Below, one piece after another: positions 6,570 through 13,042 of a stretch of DNA of 19,182 nucleotides (position 1 is the first letter of the stretch; each line of letters begins with the position of its first letter). Origin of the DNA: Oscillospiraceae bacterium (GTDB lineage Bacteria > Bacillota > Clostridia > Oscillospirales > Ruminococcaceae). The stretch lies in contig DXNX01000039.1 in NCBI GenBank assembly GCA_019413245.1, positions 1 to 19,182 of the forward strand. The letters are read 5' to 3'. Below the pieces are notes generated by a model, which was not told where the DNA came from, searched no databases, and saw only the letters and a list, made by a program, of their open reading frames with translations. The translations under genes were made by a program, and so were the position numbers.

Positions 6570-9076
6570 GCCTGCTTCTCCTCCGTTTCTCCCATCAGGT
6601 CAAACAGTGTCGGGGCCTCTTGCTCGGCTTCGGCGGCTTCACAGTAGCCCACACCGTCCCGGAAATAGTCCAGGTTCAGCTCCACGCCCTTGCCCTTGCG
6701 GCCCATCTTCAGGGCCACATAGGGCACCGTGAACAAGCCCGCAAAAGGGTCGGCCACCAGTTCCCCAGGGTTGGAATATCGTTCAATCAGCCGTTCCACA
6801 ATATCCAGCTGTAGCGGGCAAACGTGCATCTGCTGCCGCCGGCGGCTCTGGGAAGTGTTCAGAGTGCGCATCCGATTGATGTCATCCCACACGGCCATGT
6901 CCCAGCTGCCCGGCGCCACTACCATGAAAGTGGAGGGCAGGCGGCCGTCCTTGTCCAGTTCTTCGGCCAGACGCACATGCTCAGCGTAGTCGTACACCGT
7001 ACCACGGCTGTACTTGCGGTAAACGCTTTGCAGGCGGGATACCGGTACCCGCTCCAGTTCCGCCCGGGTGAATGGCCTGTCCCCGCTGGACCGCCAGAAC
7101 CCATGGGCATCGATCTGCCAGCGGGCCCGGGTGTAGTCTGCCTTGTCCTTGCTCACCCGCACATCGGCATAGCCCTTGCTGTGGTCGGTGGGCAGCTTGC
7201 GGAACAGCAAAATATATTCCGGGCAGCCCACCCCCATCTTGGTGCCGTCCTTGCACTGCTCAGTCCAGCCCAGGCGGTAGGTCTGGTTATTCTCCCTCAC
7301 TACGTCGGTCACCACCGTAATCATGCCGAAGTAGGCAAACCCGTGGCGGATGAAGTGGGCGATGCAGTCGGCGTGGAAAGGCTCCATAGTGGGCATCCCC
7401 ATACCGGTGACGTTGCCGAACTGCACCCGGTCTTTCACATGGATGGCTGCCACCCGCCCGGGTTTGAGCGTGCGAAGCAACTGGGGTGTCAGGTAGTCCA
7501 TCTGTTTGAAGAACTCTTCATCATCCGGGTTGTGGCCAAAGTCGTTATAGCTGGGGCTGTACTCATAATGGTTTCCGAAGGGAATGCTGGTCACATACAG
7601 GTCGATGCTGTTGTCCGGCCAGGTTCGCACCTCTTCCACGCAATCATTGTTGACGGCGGTATAGTTCTTGCCTTTCACTTCCACGCGCTCACATCCTATC
7701 GTTCGTTTCAGGCTTTCCAGTGCCAGACTTCCAAGGCCGTATTCCCGGATGATTTCTTCCATCCGGGCGGTCAGCTCATCGTACTGTTTCCACTTCCGCT
7801 GCAAGGCTAGCAGGATCTCCCCTTCGGTGTCCATGTACAAAATGTCAATGACCACCGGATCGGTCTGTAAAAAGCGGTAGATGCGGTGGACAGCCTGAAT
7901 AAAATCGTTGAATTCATAATCAATGCCCATGAAGATGGCCCGGTGACAATACCGCTGAAAGTTGCAGCCGGATCCTGACAGGCTTTTCTTGGTTCCGAAG
8001 AGCCGTGTACGGCCATGGGCAAAGTCCATGACCCGCTGTTCTCTGGTTTCCAGATCCATGCTCCCGTAAATGTCCACCAGTTCCGGGATGGCCCGCTTCA
8101 GTGCCCGGCGTTCCTCTTCCAGGTCGTGCCAGATCACAAAGTGGTCATCCGGGCTCTGGTTTACGATCCTGGCGGTTTCTGCAGCGCGGATGGCAATGCT
8201 GTCCCGCTTTTCCCGTGCGGCATCGGCCAGCCCCATGGCGGCATCATGGCCCAGCTTTAGCTGTCCATCCGGGTCAAACTCTGCCGGTCGGTCCGCGCTG
8301 TGCAGCTTATGGTATTGAATGTCCAGGGGCGGCAGGCTGTACCCTTCGTCCGAAAATCCCAGGTCTGAGGGCTTTTGCAGAAACAGCCCCCAGGATGCAC
8401 ACCAGATCCAGAATTCCCGCTCCCTGCCCGGGTACAGGGTCAGGTTGTTGGCCTTGGTGCTGTCCCGCTTGAAAAACCGGGTCAGGGCCTGGCCGGTGTC
8501 CATGACTTCCAGGAACCCGGCGTAGTGGATCAGCTCCTTATAGCGGTTGGGGCTGGGGGTAGCCGTGTTGGTCAGCTTGTAGCGCACTCCCTTGAACTTG
8601 CGCATGAATTCCTGGTAGGTCTTGCTGCCGAAGCTGCGCAGGGTGGCAGCTTCGTCCAGGCTCACGGCGGTGAAGGCCCGGGGGTCGATGTCCCCGTCCC
8701 GCACCCGCTCGTAGTTGGTCAGCACGATTGGCGCGGAACATGCCTTCACTTCCGCCATAGTACGGCAATACGGCGGAGGATCCATGCCCAGAATGTTTAC
8801 CGCATCAGCCCGGAACTCCGGCAGCACATTCAGCGGCATGACAATCAGCGTTTGACCTCCCTCATGTACCTGCAGGATGCGGCACCACTCCAGCTGCATC
8901 ACACTCTTTCCCAGCCCAAACCGGGCGAAAATCCCGCGGCGGCCGCCCCGCAGTGCCCAGAGTACGCTCACTTTCTGATGGGGTTTCAAAGCGGGGTTCA
9001 GTTCGGATTCCGCTACCTCAATGCCACTCAGTGGGGCAATGTCAATTTTGTTTTCCAGGAACTTCCTGTAAGTCAT
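6566..9076 (-). CDS. SNF2-like helicase fused to N4/N6-type DNA methyltransferase
   Basis: A single 836-residue protein joins two enzymes. Residues about 30-440 are a superfamily 2 helicase: motif I RFGLGKS (53-59), motif II SLDEAA (D141, E142), motif III NTATPSPN (170-177), and C-terminal motifs LSGSGCNFQ and QAVHRIYR (394-401). Residues about 465-810 are a SAM-dependent DNA methyltransferase. Its motif IV is VTSIPFGNHYEY (a variant of S/D-P-P-Y/F), and the SAM-binding DPFAGLFTVP near 776 with GVELN near 797 comes after it, the beta-class order. The ATG at 9076 has AAGGA 9 nt upstream; the ATG at 9085 makes an ATGA overlap with the preceding gene and is the main alternative. The product probably translocates on DNA and methylates it; the target is unknown. 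Confidence 0.88.
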   Translation of the reverse strand: MTYRKFLENKIDIAPLSGIEVAESELNPALKPHQKVSVLWALRGGRRGIFARFGLGKSVMQLEWCRILQVHEGGQTLIVMPLNVLPEFRADAVNILGMDPPPYCRTMAEVKACSAPIVLTNYERVRDGDIDPRAFTAVSLDEAATLRSFGSKTYQEFMRKFKGVRYKLTNTATPSPNRYKELIHYAGFLEVMDTGQALTRFFKRDSTKANNLTLYPGREREFWIWCASWGLFLQKPSDLGFSDEGYSLPPLDIQYHKLHSADRPAEFDPDGQLKLGHDAAMGLADAAREKRDSIAIRAAETARIVNQSPDDHFVIWHDLEEERRALKRAIPELVDIYGSMDLETREQRVMDFAHGRTRLFGTKKSLSGSGCNFQRYCHRAIFMGIDYEFNDFIQAVHRIYRFLQTDPVVIDILYMDTEGEILLALQRKWKQYDELTARMEEIIREYGLGSLALESLKRTIGCERVEVKGKNYTAVNNDCVEEVRTWPDNSIDLYVTSIPFGNHYEYSPSYNDFGHNPDDEEFFKQMDYLTPQLLRTLKPGRVAAIHVKDRVQFGNVTGMGMPTMEPFHADCIAHFIRHGFAYFGMITVVTDVVRENNQTYRLGWTEQCKDGTKMGVGCPEYILLFRKLPTDHSKGYADVRVSKDKADYTRARWQIDAHGFWRSSGDRPFTRAELERVPVSRLQSVYRKYSRGTVYDYAEHVRLAEELDKDGRLPSTFMVVAPGSWDMAVWDDINRMRTLNTSQSRRRQQMHVCPLQLDIVERLIERYSNPGELVADPFAGLFTVPYVALKMGRKGKGVELNLDYFRDGVGYCEAAEAEQEAPTLFDLMGETEEKQA

Positions 9077-9081
9077 TTCCT

Positions 9082-9543
9082 TCATTCCTTTTGTATATAC
9101 TCGGTGAACTTCCACCCGTTGGGGCGGGCGTAGAGTTCGATAAACAGCCGGCGGCGGTAGATGTAGTCCCGCTGCAGGCGGCGGATGGCGGCGTGCTTCA
9201 CCTCGATGGCCTCCACCAGGCCGTTGGTGTAGGTCACAAAGAAGTCGGGCGTATAGTGGGCGGCGGGCAGGTGGACGCCGCAGTAGGTATCCGCCGGGTA
9301 GAGTTCAAAGCGTTTCTGCAGCTCGCAGCTGACCACCTGACCGGCCAGCATCCGGGGCCAGATCACGGTGGTGTAATACTGCTGTTCCAGGTTGCTGCCC
9401 GGCTGGGGCATCTTCGGCCCGGCTGCGGCTTTCTCTTTGACCCGGCGTGCCTTTTGTTCGGCCTCCCGCCGGGCCAGTTCGCGGCGGATCTGGGCTTGTG
9501 CTGCCGGGCCGAAGCGCTGCAGGTCTTTTTCGGTGAAGGCCAT
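9082..9543 (-). CDS. DUF1064 family nuclease-like phage protein
   Basis: This 153-residue protein has a basic, helical N-terminus (1-45) and then a PD-(D/E)xK-type core. YTPDFFVTY supplies the PD, and VEAIEVKH supplies the E-x-K, both at the expected spacing. An RRLFIELY strand follows. This is the arrangement of the DUF1064 family of phage proteins, related to Holliday-junction resolvase folds, so it probably cuts branched or recombining phage DNA. GAGGA lies 6 nt before the ATG. Its stop codon overlaps the start region of the helicase-methyltransferase, making it the first gene of a coupled four-gene series. The fold assignment rests on motif spacing and family resemblance. Confidence 0.8.
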   Translation of the reverse strand: MAFTEKDLQRFGPAAQAQIRRELARREAEQKARRVKEKAAAGPKMPQPGSNLEQQYYTTVIWPRMLAGQVVSCELQKRFELYPADTYCGVHLPAAHYTPDFFVTYTNGLVEAIEVKHAAIRRLQRDYIYRRRLFIELYARPNGWKFTEYIQKE

Positions 9544-9552
9544 GTGGATTCC

Positions 9553-9819
9553 TCAAACCTTGAAAGAGCGGTTTTCCCACTTCTTGTAGGCATCGAAGTA
9601 GAGCTCGTTCTTGTCTCCGTTGTAGGTGACTTCGTAGTACATGCCGTCGGAGACCGGCGTGGAGAGGAGGGCCTTGTTGTTTTGCAGCGTCTTGCAGCTC
9701 CAGACCACAAACACATCCTCCGGCCGCATCTGCGGGGTTTTGTCAGTCTTCTCCTTTTTCTCATTGAAATACTCTGCAACCTTTTCCTTGCACAGGTTAA
9801 TGAAATCATTGCTGCTCAC
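9553..9819 (-). CDS. DUF6275 family phage protein
   Basis: The 88-residue sequence follows the well conserved pattern of the DUF6275 phage family. An N-terminal helix (FINLCKEKVAEYFNE) is followed by EDVFVVWSCKTLQNNKALLS and then by GMYYEVTYNGDKNELYFDAYKK. The family is widespread in Firmicutes phages and has no assigned function. The start is GTG, with AGGAGG about 10 nt upstream, and it overlaps the previous stop by GTGA. There are no membrane segments. The preceding and following genes are also small early phage genes. Confidence 0.82.
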   Translation of the reverse strand: MSSNDFINLCKEKVAEYFNEKKEKTDKTPQMRPEDVFVVWSCKTLQNNKALLSTPVSDGMYYEVTYNGDKNELYFDAYKKWENRSFKV

Positions 9820-10076
9820 TTTGTTTCTTCCTCCTCGTCAGAAAGATAATACTCGGCTTTTCCCGTGTTCCCGTAACGCACGATCGGGATTCCATAGAAT
9901 TTATCAGGCGGATTTTCGTACTGAAAGGCAATAAGCGCTCGCGCCTCTTTCACCATGTCTTCAAACATTTCCTCCGAAACAAAAATTTTTGCCGGCCTCT
10001 TTCCCGAGTGTCTTCTCTCATATTCTTCGATCGCTATTGCCAGGCCGGCCTGTGCATACATTTTCGTCGTCTTCAT
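9816..10076 (-). CDS. Hypothetical early phage protein, 86 aa
   Basis: I do not recognise this family. The 86 residues begin with a helix (YAQAGLAIAIEEYERRHS), continue with a strand-helix unit (AKIFVSEEMFEDMVKEARAL), and include a short loop (GIPIVRYGN) and an acidic C-terminus (LSDEEEETK). It looks like a compact soluble alpha/beta protein. No clear ribosome binding site precedes the ATG; instead TAATG overlaps the previous stop, so it is probably translated by coupling. Base composition is lower in GC than in the nuclease and methyltransferase genes downstream. Confidence 0.7.
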   Translation of the reverse strand: MKTTKMYAQAGLAIAIEEYERRHSGKRPAKIFVSEEMFEDMVKEARALIAFQYENPPDKFYGIPIVRYGNTGKAEYYLSDEEEETK

Positions 10077-10354
10077 TATTCTGCCAATTCATAGGTTTTT
10101 CGAAAAATATCCGGCTTGCATGGGTAGAATTCACCATTAACTCCTTTTATGATGTAATCACCAATGCTTGCATGGTGAACTCCCTCAAGCGTCTTGATTT
10201 TCAGCTTTGCCGTTATTGGACTTTTTACATCCTCGCACATGTCGTCCAGAACTTCATATTCAAGAAATCCACCTGCGAACTGCTTCAATTCTTCCAGATT
10301 TTTACCCGTCCATACGACTGCCTCTACCGTAACAGGTTTCTTTCTGTATTTCAT
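10076..10354 (-). CDS. Conserved phage protein with GEFYPCKPDIF motif
   Basis: The 92-residue protein begins MKYRKKPVTVEAVVWTG and ends with GDYIIKGVNGEFYPCKPDIF followed by RKTYE. I recognise this as a very common small phage protein of unknown function, found in many Gram-positive and Gram-negative phages. The start at 10354 is chosen because AAAGGAG lies just upstream and the conserved N-terminus begins there. A longer reading from 10408 would run into the preceding gene and lacks a site. It sits 10 bp after the stop of the previous gene. Confidence 0.82.
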   Translation of the reverse strand: MKYRKKPVTVEAVVWTGKNLEELKQFAGGFLEYEVLDDMCEDVKSPITAKLKIKTLEGVHHASIGDYIIKGVNGEFYPCKPDIFRKTYELAE

Positions 10355-10364
10355 TTTTTCTCCT

Positions 10365-10610
10365 TTACAGCTGCACCCCTTCAATTTCGGCGCGGACTTC
10401 CAGCACATCCAGATACAGCTGCATGGGTTCCACCTGCTCTTTCAGCAGTTCCAGGCTGCAGGCCGGGGTAAAGCCAAGTGTACCCGCCTGATATTTGGTG
10501 ATCATTCTGCGCAGCTTCTCCAACCGGATTTTCAGCTGCCAGTATTCCGCCCTGAACCGGTCCTTGTAGTCTGCACTGGTCATCATGTTGATGGTGTCCT
10601 TGAGTTCCAT
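10365..10610 (-). CDS. Conserved small helical phage protein, 81 aa
   Basis: The protein starts MELKDTINMMTSADYKDRF and continues with a long helical segment (AEYWQLKIRLEKLRRMITKY), a short loop with GFTP, and a second helical pair ending LEVRAEIEGVQL. The MTSADYKDRF...AEYWQLKIR...KL pattern is familiar from small early proteins of Firmicutes phages, but no function is assigned. The ATG at 10610 has AGGAGG 9 nt upstream. A longer reading up to 10751 would invade the next gene and has a composition unlike the family. It is probably an all-helical dimer-forming protein. Confidence 0.8.
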   Translation of the reverse strand: MELKDTINMMTSADYKDRFRAEYWQLKIRLEKLRRMITKYQAGTLGFTPACSLELLKEQVEPMQLYLDVLEVRAEIEGVQL

Positions 10611-10623
10611 ACCTGGTTCCCTC

Positions 10624-10818
10624 CTATCTGTTTTCCTTGTCTGTCCCTGCAGTTTCAGACTGCAGGGGAAGGTTCTTTTCTCTTTCCGGCACACTCTTCT
10701 TCTCCCTCTGGCGCCGGCGGGCCTTGCTCCGGTCTTTTCCCTGCTTGGCATGTGCGGTGATCATCGTCTTGCACCGACGGTAGGCCCCACCGTCGTGGCG
10801 GTGTTTACTGCTCTTCAC
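10624..10818 (-). CDS. Small very basic phage protein, 64 aa
   Basis: This 64-residue frame is rich in Lys, Arg and Gln (KHRHDGGAYRRCKTMI, KARRRQREKK) and has no membrane segment. A strongly basic small protein in an early operon may bind nucleic acid, but I do not recognise it. The GTG start has GAGG 9 nt upstream and lies within the 3' end of the preceding DUF1523 gene, which it overlaps by 14 bp. It fills what would otherwise be an empty 190-bp stretch in a tightly packed operon. These points favour a real gene, though chance cannot be ruled out. Confidence 0.55.
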   Translation of the reverse strand: MKSSKHRHDGGAYRRCKTMITAHAKQGKDRSKARRRQREKKSVPEREKNLPLQSETAGTDKENR

Positions 10819-11188
10819 TTTCTTTCACCTCGACTTCTTCGGCCTTGAGTATGTTTTCGTACCAGCTCAGCAGCGGAACACGGTATCCGACCAGATTCAC
10901 CTGATAGGTACTCCCCACCTCCAGCTCCCCCTGCATTTCGGAGGAATTCCACTTGCCGCGCAGGATGTTGTCAGTGTTCTTGTAGACTACTGTCTGGCCG
11001 TCCGGGTCTTTCCCGAACACCAGATAGTAGGATGTATCATCCTTGTTCACCCGCTCTTTGTCGGTCACAGTCATGATCGCGGTGTGGGTGTTGAAATTTC
11101 CAGCAACCGAAAGATAAAGAACATAGACGAAAAGAAACACCGGTACTGCCAAAGCAATCCATGCCAGAATACTCACTTTGTTTTTCAT
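10805..11188 (-). CDS. DUF1523 family membrane-anchored protein
   Basis: The 127-residue protein has one N-terminal membrane helix (about 7-28, ILAWIALAVPVFLFVYVLY). The soluble domain bears the hallmarks of DUF1523: VTDKERVN, then YYLVFGKD, NTDNILRGKWNSSEMQG, and VGSTYQVNLVGYRVPLLSWYENI. The family occurs in bacteria and phages and has no known function. The domain probably faces outward. A highly charged tail (EEVEVKESEEQ) ends it. The ATG overlaps the stop of the 37-residue Cys-rich gene (ATGA), so the two are coupled. AAGGAAGG lies about 15 nt upstream. Confidence 0.82.
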   Translation of the reverse strand: MKNKVSILAWIALAVPVFLFVYVLYLSVAGNFNTHTAIMTVTDKERVNKDDTSYYLVFGKDPDGQTVVYKNTDNILRGKWNSSEMQGELEVGSTYQVNLVGYRVPLLSWYENILKAEEVEVKESEEQ

Positions 11189-11298
11189 TCTATTTCATCC
11201 TTCCTTATAATCCCGATTCCTACGGCCCAGTTATTGCATCCCATGCAATAACTGCTATACCTGAGCCAACACTTTTCACATTCTGATTCAGGCTTCAT
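11185..11298 (-). CDS. 37-residue zinc-finger-like microprotein
   Basis: A 37-codon frame begins MKPESECEKCW and carries C7-x2-C10-x7-C18-x2-C21, a tidy four-cysteine zinc site, followed by NNWAVGIGII and an acidic end. AGGAG lies 8 nt before the ATG. The TGA stop overlaps the ATG of the DUF1523 gene, the coupling style used throughout this operon. The strong ribosome binding site, the coupling and the regular cysteine spacing together argue that it is real despite its size. I know of no function; a zinc-binding adaptor is the simplest guess. Confidence 0.65.
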   Translation of the reverse strand: MKPESECEKCWLRYSSYCMGCNNWAVGIGIIRKDEIE

Positions 11299-11434
11299 GC
11301 CTCTTACTCCTCCCCGTATTCGGGTATCTGGCTCTTAAAAAAGCCCGGGCACAGCGCCTGCACACTTGCCGGTCAGCTGTACTCGGGTTTTTGCACTCGA
11401 ATGCAAGACCGATTTTCGGAGCCAGGTAATCAGG
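11288..11434 (-). pseudogene. In-frame open continuation of the 46-codon gene after its TGA stop
   Basis: After the TGA at 11437-11435 the same frame stays open for 48 more codons (from PDYLAPKIGLAFECKN to RSKRHEA), ending at a TGA at 11290-11288 that overlaps the start of the next gene. This half has three cysteines, including VCRRC, which with the CAAC just before the stop would make a plausible zinc-binding set. It has no start codon with a ribosome binding site of its own. It may be the C-terminal half of a gene broken by a TGG-to-TGA change, a readthrough product, or a chance open frame. Confidence 0.35.
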
Positions 11435-11575
11435 TCAGGCCCATGTCATACACGCCGCACATGCCACCTCATCCTCATCCAGCCCACGAATTCCCAGCAG
11501 AGCACCATCCGCATAGCCGACAACACCAACCCGGTCCTGCTTATCCATGGCGGCAATGTACTCTTTGACCGTCAT
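11435..11575 (-). CDS. 46-residue phage protein, possibly truncated by an in-frame TGA
   Basis: The frame opens MTVKEYIAAMDKQDRVGVV and ends VACAACMTWA. The ATG overlaps the stop of the upstream 43-residue gene (ATGA), which supports translation. The C-x2-C pair close to the stop looks like half of a zinc site. The frame remains open for another 48 codons after the TGA and then ends exactly where the next gene starts. An ancestral 95-residue protein ending at 11288 is therefore likely. Function unknown. Confidence 0.5.
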   Translation of the reverse strand: MTVKEYIAAMDKQDRVGVVGYADGALLGIRGLDEDEVACAACMTWA

Positions 11576-11703
11576 CTTCCGAACACCCTTTCCAGTTCGA
11601 AGATGGCCCAGCGAAGGTCTGCCGCTACTTCTTCATGTCCGGCTTTTTCTTCCCGTTTCATCAGGTCATACAGCCGATCCAGTTTTGCCTTTTCAATCCC
11701 CAT
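11572..11703 (-). CDS. 43-residue charged helical phage protein
   Basis: The protein reads MGIEKAKLDRLYDLMKREE and continues with a second helix (EVAADLRWAIFELERVFGR). It is almost entirely predicted helix with regular hydrophobic spacing, like a helical hairpin. AAGGAG lies 7 nt before the ATG at 11703. It overlaps the upstream membrane microprotein by 11 bp and the downstream gene by ATGA. A longer reading from further upstream would duplicate the membrane gene's region in another frame and is rejected. Function unknown. Confidence 0.65.
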   Translation of the reverse strand: MGIEKAKLDRLYDLMKREEKAGHEEVAADLRWAIFELERVFGR

Positions 11704-11845
11704 GGTGATTCTCCTTCCTGTACACAACCGGCATCCTGTCTTCACTTCCATCCAGGTAACCGCTGTTATATCCGTCATTCCAGCCTGCACAATACGCTGC
11801 AATGAATCCAACTGCCGCAACCGCTAAGACCAGCAGCCATTCCAT
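11693..11845 (-). CDS. 50-residue single-pass membrane microprotein
   Basis: The frame starts MEWLLVLAVAAVGFIAAYC, a membrane helix of about 18 residues, followed by AGWNDGYNSGYLDGSED and a charged tail ending HHGD. AGGAGG lies 7 nt before the ATG at 11845, a near-ideal ribosome binding site. The gene starts 2 bp after the stop of the upstream gene and overlaps the next one by 11 bp. The G-Y repeat after the helix recalls similar DG/GY repeats at the C-terminus of the lysogeny membrane protein (14,588-15,430), perhaps by chance. Function unknown; a small early membrane protein could act on the host envelope. Confidence 0.65.
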   Translation of the reverse strand: MEWLLVLAVAAVGFIAAYCAGWNDGYNSGYLDGSEDRMPVVYRKENHHGD

Positions 11846-11847
11846 CT

Positions 11848-12177
11848 TTATCCCTCCTCGTCATGGTAGGTTCCTGCCATTTTTTTCGCGTCGATGCGGC
11901 GGCAGATCTCTTCGACCTCTTTTTTGTCCGCATCCAGGATAATGAGTAGTATCGGCTTTCCATCTTTGCTCCAGGGCCATACTCCACTCACCTTAACACT
12001 GCCCGGCACCTTCTTTTCTTCCAGCCGGTTTACATCCGGCCCAACCTCAACTCCAGTACCCGGCAACGCCACGTCCATATCAACATACCGGAATTTGTGC
12101 GGATAATCGAAGCATACGGTAACGCTCACCACATCTTCCCGGTTCACAAACTCGCGGAAAAATTCAAACAGTGTCAC
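11848..12177 (-). CDS. Hypothetical early phage protein, 109 aa
   Basis: I do not recognise this protein. It starts with FEFFREFVNREDVVSV and has a beta-rich middle (VCFDYPHKFRYVDMDVALPG). A strand (PILLIILDADKKEVEEI) and a helix follow near the C-terminus. It looks like a small soluble alpha+beta protein with no metal-binding cysteines. The start is GTG with GAGGGG 6 nt upstream. It lies 10 bp after the ASCH-domain gene and 2 bp before the membrane microprotein. Confidence 0.7.
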   Translation of the reverse strand: MTLFEFFREFVNREDVVSVTVCFDYPHKFRYVDMDVALPGTGVEVGPDVNRLEEKKVPGSVKVSGVWPWSKDGKPILLIILDADKKEVEEICRRIDAKKMAGTYHDEEG

Positions 12178-12187
12178 CTATATCCCC

Positions 12188-12592
12188 TCACTTCAACCCC
12201 CGCCAGCTCATCGGCGGACATTTGACGCCGAACTCGGCCAGCGGCCGGGGCCGTTCCAGCCACTGGGGATCACTGATTTCCCACAGCCACAGGGCTGCCC
12301 GCTTTCCCTGCATGGCCAGCAATCCTTCCTCGCTCACACAGCTCAAACGGCTGGCCTGCCGGCGGTGCTCTTCCCGATACATATTGCTATGGCGGATAGA
12401 CGGGCACATAAACCAGCCCACTACTGCGCCACGTCCGCCTCCAGCCTTTGTCTCGTAGATCCACACCGTCGCAGGTTTTTCTGTGCTCATCCGCCGGGGG
12501 TTGGGCGCCGTGGTACGCACATCGACCAGCTTTTCCCCGGTGCGGATCAGTTCGACCCACTCCGGTCGAATGCTCATGATGTACTCTTTCAT
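12188..12592 (-). CDS. ASCH/PUA-like domain phage protein
   Basis: The 134-residue protein starts MKEYIMSIRPEWVELIRTGE, followed by KLVDVRTTAPN, the signature of ASCH domains (a PUA-like fold), in which IRPEW...I..GEK..(E/D)VR lines the ligand cleft. VWIYETKAGGGRGAVVGWF is the next pair of strands. ASCH and related EVE/PUA proteins bind RNA or modified nucleotides; in phages they may read modified bases or counter host defences. This substrate is unknown. The ATG has GAAGGTG upstream and overlaps the previous stop (ATGA). The domain call is firm, the role is not. Confidence 0.82.
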   Translation of the reverse strand: MKEYIMSIRPEWVELIRTGEKLVDVRTTAPNPRRMSTEKPATVWIYETKAGGGRGAVVGWFMCPSIRHSNMYREEHRRQASRLSCVSEEGLLAMQGKRAALWLWEISDPQWLERPRPLAEFGVKCPPMSWRGLK

Positions 12593-12879
12593 TCCGATTC
12601 ACCTTCTTTATGCTTGTAAAATTCTCCGACCTTGCGCAGTGCATCATTGCTCAGCATGTTCAGCTCCCAGCACAAACGCTCGATATCACCAGGAGGCCCA
12701 TACTGGACTCCTTTTTCTGCCAGGAACTGGACATACAGTCCGTGCATGGCCCGCTGCTGCACATTCAGCAGGTAGTAAGGAAAGCTCATCCGCTCGCTCT
12801 TAGGCTTTTCGGAGACTTCCTTCCGGTTCTCCGCCAGAATCCGGGCAGCCAGCTCATTGATATACTCACTCCTGGTCAT
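12589..12879 (-). CDS. Hypothetical helical phage protein, 96 aa
   Basis: The protein begins MTRSEYINELAARILAENR and is mostly helical, with MSFPYYLLNVQQRAMHGLYVQF in the middle and an ELNMLSNDALRKVGEFYKH helix near the end. I do not recognise the family. GGAG lies 7 nt before the ATG at 12879; a reading from 12918 would overlap the upstream gene further and lacks a site. The C-terminus is acidic and overlaps the ASCH gene start by ATGA. Soluble, function unknown. Confidence 0.68.
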   Translation of the reverse strand: MTRSEYINELAARILAENRKEVSEKPKSERMSFPYYLLNVQQRAMHGLYVQFLAEKGVQYGPPGDIERLCWELNMLSNDALRKVGEFYKHKEGESE

Positions 12880-13042
12880 TCTGCTTCTCCCCTTTCTTTC
12901 CCGGCCAGGTCCGTTCATTCATGTCATTGAGCGGGCTGTACGCGGCCAGGCGGTACCGCGCCTTTGCCGCAACAGCTTCCGCCTGCCACACGGCATGAAT
13001 CCCCTCCATCAGGGAATCCGCCTCACGCTGCGTGTACGCCAT
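12866..13042 (-). CDS. 58-residue small phage protein
   Basis: The frame begins MAYTQREADSLMEGIHAVWQ, continues with an Ala-rich helix (AEAVAAKARYRLAAYSP), and ends with a charged tail (KKGEKQNDQE). GAAGG lies 8 nt before the ATG at 13042. It overlaps the gene on each side (20 bp upstream, 14 bp downstream), as is common in this operon. The longer reading from 13129 adds residues with no family character and is rejected. Function unknown. Confidence 0.6.
   Translation of the reverse strand: MAYTQREADSLMEGIHAVWQAEAVAAKARYRLAAYSPLNDMNERTWPGKKGEKQNDQE

Noticed and set aside
6824..9133. Several long plus-strand frames (up to 328 codons) across the helicase-methyltransferase
   Set aside because: They are complement frames of a GC-rich gene, His/Gly/Val-rich, with no domain and no operon logic.
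11435..11575. General TGA-to-Trp recoding by the phage
   Set aside because: Many genes in the same operon end at TGA codons overlapping the next start, so TGA is a normal stop here; at most one site could be special.
11366..11827. Plus-strand open frame of 153 codons over the microprotein cluster
   Set aside because: The minus-strand small genes in the same stretch each have ribosome binding sites and overlap logic; this frame has none.
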